Origin: Parvularculaceae bacterium
GTDB lineage: Bacteria > Pseudomonadota > Alphaproteobacteria > Caulobacterales > Parvularculaceae
Length of the DNA stretch: 48,273 nt
NCBI GenBank assembly: GCA_021776435.1
Contig: JAJFFW010000079.1
Coordinates: 1 to 48,273, forward strand
Direction: 5' to 3'
How positions within the stretch are numbered: position 1 is the stretch's first letter; each line of letters starts with the position of its first letter. The translations under genes were made by a program, and so were the position numbers. The notes under the pieces are model-generated. The model was given only the letters and a program-made list of their open reading frames with translations. It searched no databases and had not been told where the DNA came from. Below are positions 28,564-37,053 of the stretch, one piece after another.

Positions 28564-29427
28564 CTATAGCGGCCGGTCGAAACGAAAGCGATAGCGCTGA
28601 TCATAAGCGGGGCGCGGGGCGCCGTCGACTGTTCTTGGAGAAAACCGCCACCGCTTAATAGCATTGAGCGCCACGCTGTCAAAACATGGATTTGATGACG
28701 TCACGACCCGTTCACCAGCCACCCGCCCGTCAGAGCCAATATTGAAAGTCACCTCAACGGTCTCGGAACTTTGCGCACCGCTTTCGCAACGGCGTGGGTA
28801 GACGGGCTCAATGCGCTCCTGGATCTGCGCTTCGATAATTTCTTGCGCTCCCGGTTGTGCAACTCTTGGAACCGCAGCCACATCCGTTTCCATTATCGCC
28901 GCCCCTGCAGACGGTTCAGAGATGCGGGGAATTCCCGTTGGCGACATGACCGGGTCAGCCTCTCGCGGACGGGTGATCTGGAACGCACACCAGAGAATAA
29001 ACACAACAATCGCCATGACTGCCCACAAAGACATATCGCGGTTTTCTTCAAGGCCGGTGTTCGCCGTTGCCGCCGAACTCTTTGTCTCGATCGCTTCGGC
29101 GGCCGAATACCCCATGTCCTCTTTGAAGCGCGCTACGATCGGCCCGGCATCCAGTCCAAGAAATTCTGCATAAGTTTTCACGAAACCAATCGCATAAGGG
29201 CGCGACGGCAATGCGGCTGCATCAGACGATTCAATGGCCTCAAGATGTTCTATCTTTAGATGAATGCGCGCACAGATGTCCGAGAGGTCGAGCTCCGTCG
29301 CGACGCGAACGGCTTTGAGGTGGGCGCCGGCGGTCTCAAAATCGCTATAGGGAAGAAGAACTGCGCGTCTCTTCGCGCGTTCATCCTCTATATCGAGGAT
29401 TTCAGCTGTTCCCTTTATTGTCGACAC
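28564..29427 (-). CDS. RodZ-like HTH protein fused to a TonB C-terminal domain
   Basis: The 287-residue product has three parts. Residues about 30-110 are a RodZ-type helix-turn-helix (HTH_25) with LKAVRVATELDLSDICARI, ALPSRPYAIGFVKTYAEFLGLD. A membrane helix follows near 135-150 (LWAVMAIVVFILWCAFQ). After a periplasmic linker, a TonB-type C-terminal domain spans about 205-287, with EPVYPRRC, VEVTFNIGSDGRVAGERVV, and ALNAIKRWRFSP. RodZ links MreB to wall synthesis; TonB-type domains contact outer-membrane or periplasmic partners. There is no long proline-rich TonB spanner, so energy transduction is doubtful. It precedes ispG, the usual place for RodZ-type genes. Confidence 0.82.
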   Translation of the reverse strand: MSTIKGTAEILDIEDERAKRRAVLLPYSDFETAGAHLKAVRVATELDLSDICARIHLKIEHLEAIESSDAAALPSRPYAIGFVKTYAEFLGLDAGPIVARFKEDMGYSAAEAIETKSSAATANTGLEENRDMSLWAVMAIVVFILWCAFQITRPREADPVMSPTGIPRISEPSAGAAIMETDVAAVPRVAQPGAQEIIEAQIQERIEPVYPRRCESGAQSSETVEVTFNIGSDGRVAGERVVTSSNPCFDSVALNAIKRWRFSPRTVDGAPRPAYDQRYRFRFDRPL

Positions 29428-29624
29428 ACAACTCGTCCTAGCCTGACCGCAGCCCGAATGAGAGACATTCGCATCGAGCGTGGAAATTTAACCCATGTTG
29501 ACACTATCCGTCCTGAGATAGCACCTTCTTAAGCAACGAAGCATTAACGGCGCCAACCAAGCCGTCTCGCTCCAATATGTCGCCTTCACGCCTCAGTCTC
29601 TTTTTGAAGAAGCATCAGTGAGTG

Positions 29625-31916
29625 TTAATCGATCGTAACACCATTTTCAGTGAGAAACTTGCGCAGTTCCTCGCGAAGGCTGGATTCCGGTCTTTGAAGC
29701 CTCGGTTCCAGCCAATTGGCCAGCGCGCCGGCGTCCAGGCTTCGCAACATCCGCCTGAACGGCCCTACGGCTGTGGCCGGAACTGAAAACCGCTCCACCC
29801 CGAGTCCGATCAGCGCCGCCGCCGTAAGCCGGTCTGAAACTTGCTCCCCACAATAGGATAACGGTTTGCCCGCCGCTTTCGCTTTTTCCACCACCAGCTT
29901 TAAAAAGCCGAGGAAGCCCGGGTTCAAAGGGTCAAAGCGTTGATTCATCTGAGTCGATTCACGATCGGCGGCAAAATAGAATTGCGCAAGGTCATTGCCC
30001 CCCACCGACACGAAATCGACCCTCGGCGCGATCACATCCAACCGCCAAGCAGCGGCTGGCGTTTCGATCATGGCGCCGGTCTTGATTATTGTGGGTAACG
30101 GTTTGCCACTGCTTTTGCGTCGTTCGATTTCGCGATCGAGCAGCTCACAGGCTCGATCAAGCTCAGCCACAAGTGTGACCAGTGGAAATAATATATAAAG
30201 CTCACGACCGACGGCCGCGCCCAGCAGGGCGCGTAGTTGCGGACGCAAAAGTCCGGGGCGATCGACAGCAATTCGTAAACCGCGCCAACCCATCGCAGGG
30301 TTTCCCTCAACCCCTCGCTTCATATAGGCAGCGCTTTTGTCTCCACCGAGATCGGCGGTGCGAAAAACCACCGGCTTACCTTCAGCGAGATCAAGAACCT
30401 CCCTGTACAAGCGTTCCTGCGCACTCACTCTCGGTAATTGTTGTCCAATGAGAAATTGAAGCTCGGTGCGGAACAACCCTATTCCCTGCGCGCCCGCCGT
30501 CTTGAAATGTGGCATGTCCAGCGCGAGACCCGCATTCATCAAAATGGCGATTTCTTTACCATCTTTTGTAACGGTCGGCAGATCTCGTTCACTCGCAAAC
30601 GCGGCTTGGCGCTCCGATTGCAATTCCTGCTTTTCGCGATAACTTTCTAAAACATCTGATGTCGGACGAATGTGGACGTCGCCGCTTTGACCGTCGATGA
30701 TGACAGCGTCGCCCTCTTCAACCATATCAAGGATATCAGTGAACCCTGTGACCATGGGAATTTCGAGCGCGCGTGCGACAATCGTTACATGCGACGTTGC
30801 CGACACTTCATCGACAACCAAACCCCTGATCTTGGCGCGGTCATATTCGAGGAGCTCAGCAGGGCCCATTATGCGGGCGATCAAAATCGCATCTTCAGGG
30901 AGTTCTCGTGTGGAATCGGCCGTCTCTCCTGACAACAGGCGCATCAAGCGATGAGACAGATCATCAAGATCATGCATCCGTTCGCGTAAATATGGGTCAC
31001 GGGCCCGCATCATCCGGGCGCGATTTTCCCCATTGATCTGTTCAACTGCTGATTCTGCGGTCAGGCCAGAAAAAACGGCGGCTCGCAGCCGGTCCTTCCA
31101 CCCTCGATCATAGGCAAATAACCGATAGGTCTCGAGGACTTCTCGAGACACGCCGCTTAAATTCGCGTTGGAGGCGATCATCGCATCGACGGACACGCGC
31201 AGGTCATCAAGGCCCTTTTCCAGGCGTTGCGCCTCTACGGCGACATTTTCTGCGAAGACTCTGTGTTTTGGCGTCGGCGGTTCATGAAACGCCGCATGAC
31301 CGATGGCAACGCCCTGTACAATGCTTTCGCCCTTAATGTGCTCCGGGCGATGGAGCATTTCGCCGACTTCCGCCGTTTCGCGTTTGTCCAGCAATTCCCC
31401 TGAAGCTGCGACCTCAGCAAGAAGAATAGCCACAGCTTGCGCCGCTCCGATTTCTTCATCCGTATACCGCCGGGCGGCCTTATTCTGAAGAACCAGAACA
31501 CCCAACACTTTGCCCGAACGGATGAGCGGAACACCGAGAAAGGAGTGAAGAGGGTCTTCGCCAGTCTCCGGGCGATAGGCGAATGCGGGATGAAGCGGCG
31601 CATCCGCCGTCACAAGCGGCCTTTGCGTTTTTGCAACGACGCCAACCAAGCCTTCACCCCATTTCAAGCGAGTCTTGTGAACGGCTTCTCGCTTCAGGCC
31701 TTGGGTGGAATAAAGCTCAAGGTCATCGCCCTTGCGACGCAGATAAATCGAACACACTTCCGCGACAATGTGGCTGGCGATTACTTTGGTCAGGTTGTCC
31801 AGGCGTTCCTGCGCGCTGGCCTCTTCCGCCACAGCGTCATGCATGCGGCGCAAGAGCACCGTAATGCCGCGCTCGCCATGCCCTCCGTGGGGTGGCCTGG
31901 TTTTTTCAATACTCAT
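29625..31916 (-). CDS. ptsP: Nitrogen-related PTS enzyme I (PtsP, EI-Ntr)
   Basis: PtsP takes phosphate from phosphoenolpyruvate and passes it to the NPr/EIIA-Ntr relay that senses nitrogen and carbon state. The 763-residue product has a GAF domain at about 20-165 (with FLGVPLIRSGKVLGVLVLQ) and then the PTS enzyme I domains. The phosphorylated histidine is in VSATSHVTIVARALEIPM. The PEP-binding barrel includes GIGLFRTELQFLI and VSVGGNDLAQFYFAADR. The ATG at 31916 lies 4 bases after the lysC stop, so the two are cotranscribed, as in many Alphaproteobacteria. The cysteine segment near the end reads CGEQVSDRL rather than the more common CGEMAG form. Confidence 0.94.
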   Translation of the reverse strand: MSIEKTRPPHGGHGERGITVLLRRMHDAVAEEASAQERLDNLTKVIASHIVAEVCSIYLRRKGDDLELYSTQGLKREAVHKTRLKWGEGLVGVVAKTQRPLVTADAPLHPAFAYRPETGEDPLHSFLGVPLIRSGKVLGVLVLQNKAARRYTDEEIGAAQAVAILLAEVAASGELLDKRETAEVGEMLHRPEHIKGESIVQGVAIGHAAFHEPPTPKHRVFAENVAVEAQRLEKGLDDLRVSVDAMIASNANLSGVSREVLETYRLFAYDRGWKDRLRAAVFSGLTAESAVEQINGENRARMMRARDPYLRERMHDLDDLSHRLMRLLSGETADSTRELPEDAILIARIMGPAELLEYDRAKIRGLVVDEVSATSHVTIVARALEIPMVTGFTDILDMVEEGDAVIIDGQSGDVHIRPTSDVLESYREKQELQSERQAAFASERDLPTVTKDGKEIAILMNAGLALDMPHFKTAGAQGIGLFRTELQFLIGQQLPRVSAQERLYREVLDLAEGKPVVFRTADLGGDKSAAYMKRGVEGNPAMGWRGLRIAVDRPGLLRPQLRALLGAAVGRELYILFPLVTLVAELDRACELLDREIERRKSSGKPLPTIIKTGAMIETPAAAWRLDVIAPRVDFVSVGGNDLAQFYFAADRESTQMNQRFDPLNPGFLGFLKLVVEKAKAAGKPLSYCGEQVSDRLTAAALIGLGVERFSVPATAVGPFRRMLRSLDAGALANWLEPRLQRPESSLREELRKFLTENGVTID

Positions 31917-31920
31917 TTCG

Positions 31921-33180
31921 TTAGGCCGCGCTGTTCGCCTTGTCGAGTCCATATGCCTGATGGAGAGCCCGAACCGCGAGCTCTGTATATTCGGAATCGA
32001 TCAATACACTGATCTTAATTTCTGAGGTCGAAATATTTTGAATATTGATCCCTCTTTCGGCGAGAATTTGAAACATCGTGGAAGCGACACCCGCATGGCT
32101 CTTCATACCCACGCCGATCACAGAAATCTTGGCGACGTTGTGATCCTTTTGAAGTGTGGAATATCCGATGGCTTCCTTTTGCACGGTGAGAAGTTCGACG
32201 GCGCGATCAAGGTCCGCTTCAGTCATGGTGAATGAAATATTCGCGGCGCCCGGATCTCGCGATGGGCTTTGTACGATCATGTCCACATTGATATTTGCAT
32301 CTGCGAGGAGCGTAAATATCTTCGCCGCTCGGCCGGGCTCATCACGCACCGCCAACAGACTGATCTTCGCTTCATCAAGAGCGGGCGTTACGGCGCTGAC
32401 TATTTGTTGTTCCACGATTTCTTCCTCGTCGCAGATGATTGTGCCCTGTCCCGGCGCATCCGGCGGATCAAAACTCGAAAGCACCCTAAGTCGTACATTA
32501 TAGGCCATGGCAAGTTCGACAGAACGGGTCTGGAGAACTTTTGCACCGACAGACGCCATTTCAAGCATCTCTTCATAAGAAATTCGGTCAATCCGCCGAG
32601 CCTGCTTTGTAATTCGCGGGTCGGTTGTATATACGCCATCAACATCGGTATAGATATCGCAACGATCTGCATGGATCGCCGCAGCGAGAGCAACCGCCGT
32701 TGTGTCCGACCCACCCCTACCGAGGGTTGTTATGCGAGAATTCTCAGAAACGCCCTGGAAACCGGCGACGATAGCTATTTCGCCGCTATCGATAGCAGAG
32801 CCGAGCGGTTCCTCAGGAATTCGAAGAATTCTTGCCCTTCCATGTCTCTGATCTGTCTCGGTCGGAAGTTGCCACCCCTGCCAGGAGCGGGCGCGATACC
32901 CAAGATTTTGCAGGACCAGGGCCAGCAGGCCTGACGTTACCTGTTCGCCAGTCGACACAATCGCGTCATACTCAACATAACGCGCATCAAGCGCCGCCGC
33001 CGCCGGTCCCGCTTCTTCAGCAAGCGCAACCAGCGCATTCGTTTGTCCAGACATCGCGGAAACGACCACAATAACGCTATGACCGTCATCCACCTCGCGC
33101 CGTACAAAACGAGCGACGTTGCGAATACGGTCCAAATCGGCGACAGATGTGCCGCCGAATTTCATAACGATACGCGCCAT
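31921..33180 (-). CDS. lysC: Aspartate kinase LysC
   Basis: Aspartokinase opens the pathway to lysine, threonine, methionine and diaminopimelate, so it also feeds the murE step encoded in this window. From the ATG at 33180, which has an AGGGA ribosome site, the product has 419 residues. It begins MARIVMKFGGTSVADLDRI, with a catalytic kinase domain and FTTLGRGGSDTT-like RITTLGRGGSDTTAVAL. Two C-terminal ACT domains for feedback control follow. The frame continues upstream to 33396 but runs antisense into ubiG. It diverges from ubiG by 115 bases. Confidence 0.96.
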   Translation of the reverse strand: MARIVMKFGGTSVADLDRIRNVARFVRREVDDGHSVIVVVSAMSGQTNALVALAEEAGPAAAALDARYVEYDAIVSTGEQVTSGLLALVLQNLGYRARSWQGWQLPTETDQRHGRARILRIPEEPLGSAIDSGEIAIVAGFQGVSENSRITTLGRGGSDTTAVALAAAIHADRCDIYTDVDGVYTTDPRITKQARRIDRISYEEMLEMASVGAKVLQTRSVELAMAYNVRLRVLSSFDPPDAPGQGTIICDEEEIVEQQIVSAVTPALDEAKISLLAVRDEPGRAAKIFTLLADANINVDMIVQSPSRDPGAANISFTMTEADLDRAVELLTVQKEAIGYSTLQKDHNVAKISVIGVGMKSHAGVASTMFQILAERGINIQNISTSEIKISVLIDSEYTELAVRALHQAYGLDKANSAA

Positions 33181-33295
33181 CTGCGTCCCTAAGGTGTTCG
33201 CTGACAGCGCGTATACACGCGCCGTCTTGTCTTCCGGTAACTGGCGCGTATCTCTAAGGACACGCCAAGCGCGAGGCAAGCGAGGATCTATCCCC

Positions 33296-34054
33296 ATGAC
33301 GGCCCAAATCAACACCACCGCGACCATCGATCCCGATGAAGTCAGCAAATTCAGTGCAATTGCTGAGGAATGGTGGGACCCGTTCGGGAAATTCAAGCCG
33401 CTTCACAAATTTAATCCTGTTCGCCTCGCCTATATCCGTGATGCGGTCTGCACCCATTTCAAACGCGACCCCCATTCGAAAAAGCCTTTTGAGGGTCTGA
33501 GGCTTTTAGATGTGGGGTGTGGCGGGGGGCTTGTTGCTGAACCGATGCGTCGGCTGGGAGCCGATGTCACGGCGATTGACGCCTCAGAGCGTAATATCAA
33601 AACCGCCCTCGCCCACTCCATGACGATGAAGCTCGACATTGATTACCGGGCGACGACCGTCGAATCGATTGCCGCGGCAGGATCGCCACCCTTCGACATC
33701 GTCCTTAATCTTGAAGTGGTTGAACACGTCGCAGATATCGATCTTTTTTTGAAAACTTCCGCCGACCTTGTTCGACCCGGTGGGATCATGACACTGGCTT
33801 CTATCAACCGTACACTGAAGGCATTCATCCTCGCCAAAGTTGGAGCGGAGTACGTTCTCGGCTGGCTGCCGCGTGGCGCCCATGATCCCCGCAAATTTGT
33901 GAAACCCGAAGAAGCGCGCCTCATCCTTAAAGGTTCAGGCTTGAACATAACGGCTGTCGCGGGTGTTTCTTATAACCCGTTAATCGACGTCTGGCGCATC
34001 AGTGAGGATACGCAGGTCAATTACATGCTGACGGCGGTGAAGGCACAAAAGTAG
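33296..34054 (+). CDS. ubiG: Ubiquinone biosynthesis O-methyltransferase UbiG
   Basis: UbiG carries out both O-methylations of ubiquinone synthesis. From the ATG at 33296 (GAGGA ribosome site) the product has 252 residues. It begins with the family block DEVSKFSAIAEEWWDPFGKF, then HKFNPVRLAYIRD, the SAM motif LLDVGCGGGLVAEPM, and FDIVLNLEVVEHV. The last residues are VNYMLTAVKAQK. The DNA for VNYMLTAVKA recurs 3.0 kb downstream after the next gene, which suggests that the current 3' end was supplied by an inserted segment. The protein itself looks complete. Confidence 0.95.
   Translation: MTAQINTTATIDPDEVSKFSAIAEEWWDPFGKFKPLHKFNPVRLAYIRDAVCTHFKRDPHSKKPFEGLRLLDVGCGGGLVAEPMRRLGADVTAIDASERNIKTALAHSMTMKLDIDYRATTVESIAAAGSPPFDIVLNLEVVEHVADIDLFLKTSADLVRPGGIMTLASINRTLKAFILAKVGAEYVLGWLPRGAHDPRKFVKPEEARLILKGSGLNITAVAGVSYNPLIDVWRISEDTQVNYMLTAVKAQK
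34016..34044 (+). repeat. Left copy of a 29-bp direct repeat (ubiG 3' end)
   Basis: This 29-base stretch codes for VNYMLTAVKA at the ubiG C-terminus and matches 37012-37040 at 28 of 29 bases. The two copies are 2,996 bases apart and bracket the M28 peptidase gene. It could be one boundary of an insertion into ubiG. Confidence 0.9.
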
Positions 34055-34252
34055 CTACTAGCTGTCTCGCAGGCTAATTGCTTTTCTTGCAGATTCTTTT
34101 GCGGTTTATTACTCTAATTATGACGTAAATGTAATATTGCTCGACGATTCCAGATTGCTTTGCAGTGTTAGCTTTGACGCCTCGCGCGCATCTATCGCTT
34201 TGTGCAGCTTCAAAGGCTTTAAAGCGCGCCAACGAGGGGTCGGGGAAACATC

Positions 34253-36997
34253 ATGAAAGCTATCTTCAGGTCCGTACTCGTGTTGGCGATTTTTGTCGCG
34301 CTGTCCGGCCCGATGAGCATATGGGCGCAACAAAACCACGAGGCAGGCGACTATTCCCCGCAATTTTCCGGCGCAGCGTTTAAGAATCGTGTCCGTTATC
34401 TCGCTTCCGACGAACTGGCGGGCCGGGCGCCGGGAACCGAAGGCGGGCGGCGGGCGGCGGCCTATCTCGCGAAAGAATTCAAGCGCATCGGCCTCGAACC
34501 GCGCGCCGGCGCGAAGGACTTTTTTCAGAACATTCCTCTAGTCGGTTCGACCGTCTCACCCGACAGCGCGCGCCTGACGGTCAACGCCGAAGCCGCGGAC
34601 GGCCCGCTTGTCATCACTCATGACGACATCGCCTTTCGCACCCAATTTATTGACTGCGCGACCTGCATGCTTTCGGGCGAGGTGGTCTTCGGCGGTTATG
34701 GCATCGACGCGAGGGAATACGGCTGGAACGACTACGGCGACGTTTCGCTTGCGGGAAAATTCGTCCTGCTGCTGCGCGGACTCCCGGAAGCCGCCGAAGC
34801 GCTGGTCCCCGGCGGCGGCTACAGCTATTACGAAGACGATGACGTAAAAATCGAACAGGCGCGCCAGCGCGGCGCCGCCGGCGTGATTTTCCTGACTGCG
34901 TCCGACCAAGAATCCAATTTCTCCGATACGGCCGCAGCGTGGCGGCAGGAATTCGTTCAGCCGGACTGGCTGCGCGGCCGGCCCTTATCCGTTATCGCAT
35001 GGCTTTCGCCCGATGCGACTGCACGGTTTTTGGACGCCGCCGGCGGGTCTCTTGACGCCCTTAGCGCTGAAGCCGCGCAGGCCACGTTCGCCGTCCGCCC
35101 TCTCGGCGCATCTCTGCAAGGGAGTTTTACGCAGTCGGTGCGGCGGTTTTCTTCGTCTAATATCGTTGGCGTCGTTCCGGGCGCAGCGCCTGAAACCGGA
35201 ACCGTCGTCGTCACCGCCCATTGGGATCATTTGGGCGTCGGCGCGCCCGACGAGGACGGCGACGCCATATATAACGGCGCAAAGGATAATGCGTCAGGCG
35301 TGGCGGGATTGATCGCCCTCGCCGAAGCGGCGAAAGCGGCGGGCGCGCAGCGAAATATCGTCTTTGTCGCCACGACGGCGGAAGAAGCGGACTATGCGCA
35401 AATCGGCGCGCGCTATTATGTCGAACATCCCGCCTTTCCCATCGCTGAGACGGTCGTCAATTTGAATTTCGACGGCGTCGACGTCATCTGGCCGGCGCGT
35501 AATTTTATGGTCATGCCGCCCAATGGAACATCGGCGGGGCCGACAATGGCCGCGCTCGCCAAACCGCTGAATAAAACGGTCACGGAGCAACCCTGGCTGC
35601 CGAGTCTCAATTTCAGCTTCGATACGGCGGAATTCATGGCGCAGGGCGTGCCGGGCGTCACGCTGTGGGGCGGCTCGGGATTCCGCCTCGAGAACCTGAC
35701 CGTTGACGCGCTGCGCAAGCGCTATGCGCGGCTGGGCGGCAAGATTCATACGCCCCAGGACGAATATTCCAAGGACTGGAGCGAAAAGGCGATTGAAGAG
35801 CATCTCGAACTCTATTGGGCGGCCCTTTCCTATTGGGCCAATGGCGGCGCGGCCCTGATTATCGATCCGAAAGGCCCTCTTGCGCCGCTCCTCGCGGCGG
35901 GCGGTCCGCCCTATCGCGCGCTGGCGGAGAAAATCGTCGAGCGCATGGACCTTCAGCCTGGCGAAAAGGTGCTGATGCTGTGTCATCCGACTCTATTTCA
36001 GAAAATCATTCCGCATTTGCGCTACGCCGTGATGCGCGCCGGCGGCGTCAATCTGGGTTGCCTGCAGGATTTGCCGCAGCCTTTCCCGCGCTACTGGCGG
36101 CGTGATCCCGTCCTGCGCGGCTTTACAGAAAGCCGCGACGCCATGGCCCGCATGGCGCGCGCCGCCGACGCATTTATCGCCCTGCCCGGAACCTGGCCGA
36201 ACCAGTCCGCTTATCTGGGCGTTCAGGATATTTTAAAGAGCGGCCGGGGGCGGATCGTGCATTTCCACTGGCTCGGCGGCTATTCGCTTTTAAGAGAACA
36301 GCTGCCGGCGACGCCGCGGATGGACCGCACCTACGCGGTCGCCGTTCTTGAAACCGATTACGACGCTCTCGCCGATCAGCAGAGGCGTTTTGTCGACGCC
36401 GCGCGCAAGGGCGAAATCAGAGTGACCACGCCCGCCGGCACGGATGTCCGCTTCCGTCTCGGCAAACGCCGCCCTGTCAATATCCAGGACGGCGACGCCT
36501 CGGCGGTGCGGGCGCTCCAGGCGAAGATATTGATCGACCGCGAGGTCGAACTGCCCGCCGGCGCGGTGCGCTTCGCGCCGATCGAGGATAGCGTCGAAGG
36601 CTTCATCGTGTTTACGGATTCCTACTGGAACGACGAATTCGTACGCGCGCCCCGCCTGACGTTCCGGCAGGGACAAGTCGTGGAAGTCTCAGCCGCGGAA
36701 AACGTCGCGGCGCTGGAAGCCGAACTTGAAGGAGGCGGCGAGGCGGCCCGGCGCCTGCGCGGCTTCGCGCTCGGTTTCAATCCGTATCTCGCCGTCCCTG
36801 AAGACGAACCCTGGATTCCCTATTACGGATACGGCGCCGGTGTCGTGCGCCTGTCCCTCGGCGAAAACGGTGAGCTCGGCGGCAAGATCAAAGGCGATTA
36901 TTCCCGCTGGAACTTTTTCACCGACGCGACGGTCGAAATCGACGGCGTCGCCTGGGTTGAAAACGGAAAGCTCGTCAATACGCCGCCGGCGCAATAG
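34253..36997 (+). CDS. Secreted M28 metallopeptidase fused to a degenerate M29/NicX-like domain
   Basis: A 914-residue protein with a signal peptide (cleavage near WAQ, residue 26). Residues about 40-530 form an M28 aminopeptidase with a PA-type insert. All expected zinc ligands are visible: H323 and D325 in TAHWDHLG, D345 in KDNASG, E377-E378, D407 in NLNFDGVD, and H499 in KIHTPQDEY. Residues about 555-914 resemble M29 aminopeptidase T/NicX proteins: LQPGEKVLMLCHP, TTPAGTDVRFRLG, ELPAGAVRFAPIEDS, the FALGFNP motif, and a terminal DATVEIDG. Several residues where M29 has metal ligands differ: GEV is GAV at 770-772, and the expected histidines appear as R866 and W886. This second half is probably inactive as a peptidase. 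The gene is GC-richer than its neighbours. Confidence 0.82.
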   Translation: MKAIFRSVLVLAIFVALSGPMSIWAQQNHEAGDYSPQFSGAAFKNRVRYLASDELAGRAPGTEGGRRAAAYLAKEFKRIGLEPRAGAKDFFQNIPLVGSTVSPDSARLTVNAEAADGPLVITHDDIAFRTQFIDCATCMLSGEVVFGGYGIDAREYGWNDYGDVSLAGKFVLLLRGLPEAAEALVPGGGYSYYEDDDVKIEQARQRGAAGVIFLTASDQESNFSDTAAAWRQEFVQPDWLRGRPLSVIAWLSPDATARFLDAAGGSLDALSAEAAQATFAVRPLGASLQGSFTQSVRRFSSSNIVGVVPGAAPETGTVVVTAHWDHLGVGAPDEDGDAIYNGAKDNASGVAGLIALAEAAKAAGAQRNIVFVATTAEEADYAQIGARYYVEHPAFPIAETVVNLNFDGVDVIWPARNFMVMPPNGTSAGPTMAALAKPLNKTVTEQPWLPSLNFSFDTAEFMAQGVPGVTLWGGSGFRLENLTVDALRKRYARLGGKIHTPQDEYSKDWSEKAIEEHLELYWAALSYWANGGAALIIDPKGPLAPLLAAGGPPYRALAEKIVERMDLQPGEKVLMLCHPTLFQKIIPHLRYAVMRAGGVNLGCLQDLPQPFPRYWRRDPVLRGFTESRDAMARMARAADAFIALPGTWPNQSAYLGVQDILKSGRGRIVHFHWLGGYSLLREQLPATPRMDRTYAVAVLETDYDALADQQRRFVDAARKGEIRVTTPAGTDVRFRLGKRRPVNIQDGDASAVRALQAKILIDREVELPAGAVRFAPIEDSVEGFIVFTDSYWNDEFVRAPRLTFRQGQVVEVSAAENVAALEAELEGGGEAARRLRGFALGFNPYLAVPEDEPWIPYYGYGAGVVRLSLGENGELGGKIKGDYSRWNFFTDATVEIDGVAWVENGKLVNTPPAQ

Positions 36998-37053
36998 ATT
37001 ATAACGTCAGCGTCAATTATATGCTGACGGCGGTGAAGGCGGGGGATCGTTAA
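36997..37053 (+). pseudogene. Detached second copy of the ubiG 3' end
   Basis: Overlapping the stop of the M28 gene by one base, the plus strand reads D-Y-N-V-S-VNYMLTAVKA-GDR-stop in one frame, which is a UbiG C-terminus without the rest of the gene. Its TAA (37051-37053) overlaps the stop of the convergent patatin gene. It is best explained as the original or donor end of ubiG, now cut off by an inserted segment. It has no start and is not expected to be translated. Confidence 0.8.
37012..37040 (+). repeat. Right copy of the 29-bp ubiG-end direct repeat
   Basis: Matches 34016-34044 at 28 of 29 bases, with one C-to-T change in the third position of the Tyr codon. With the left copy it frames a unit of about 3.0 kb. 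Confidence 0.9.

Noticed and set aside
35294-35986. Long minus-strand open frame inside the M28 gene
   Set aside because: It is an antisense shadow of a GC-rich gene; the translation is Arg-rich with no recognisable domain.
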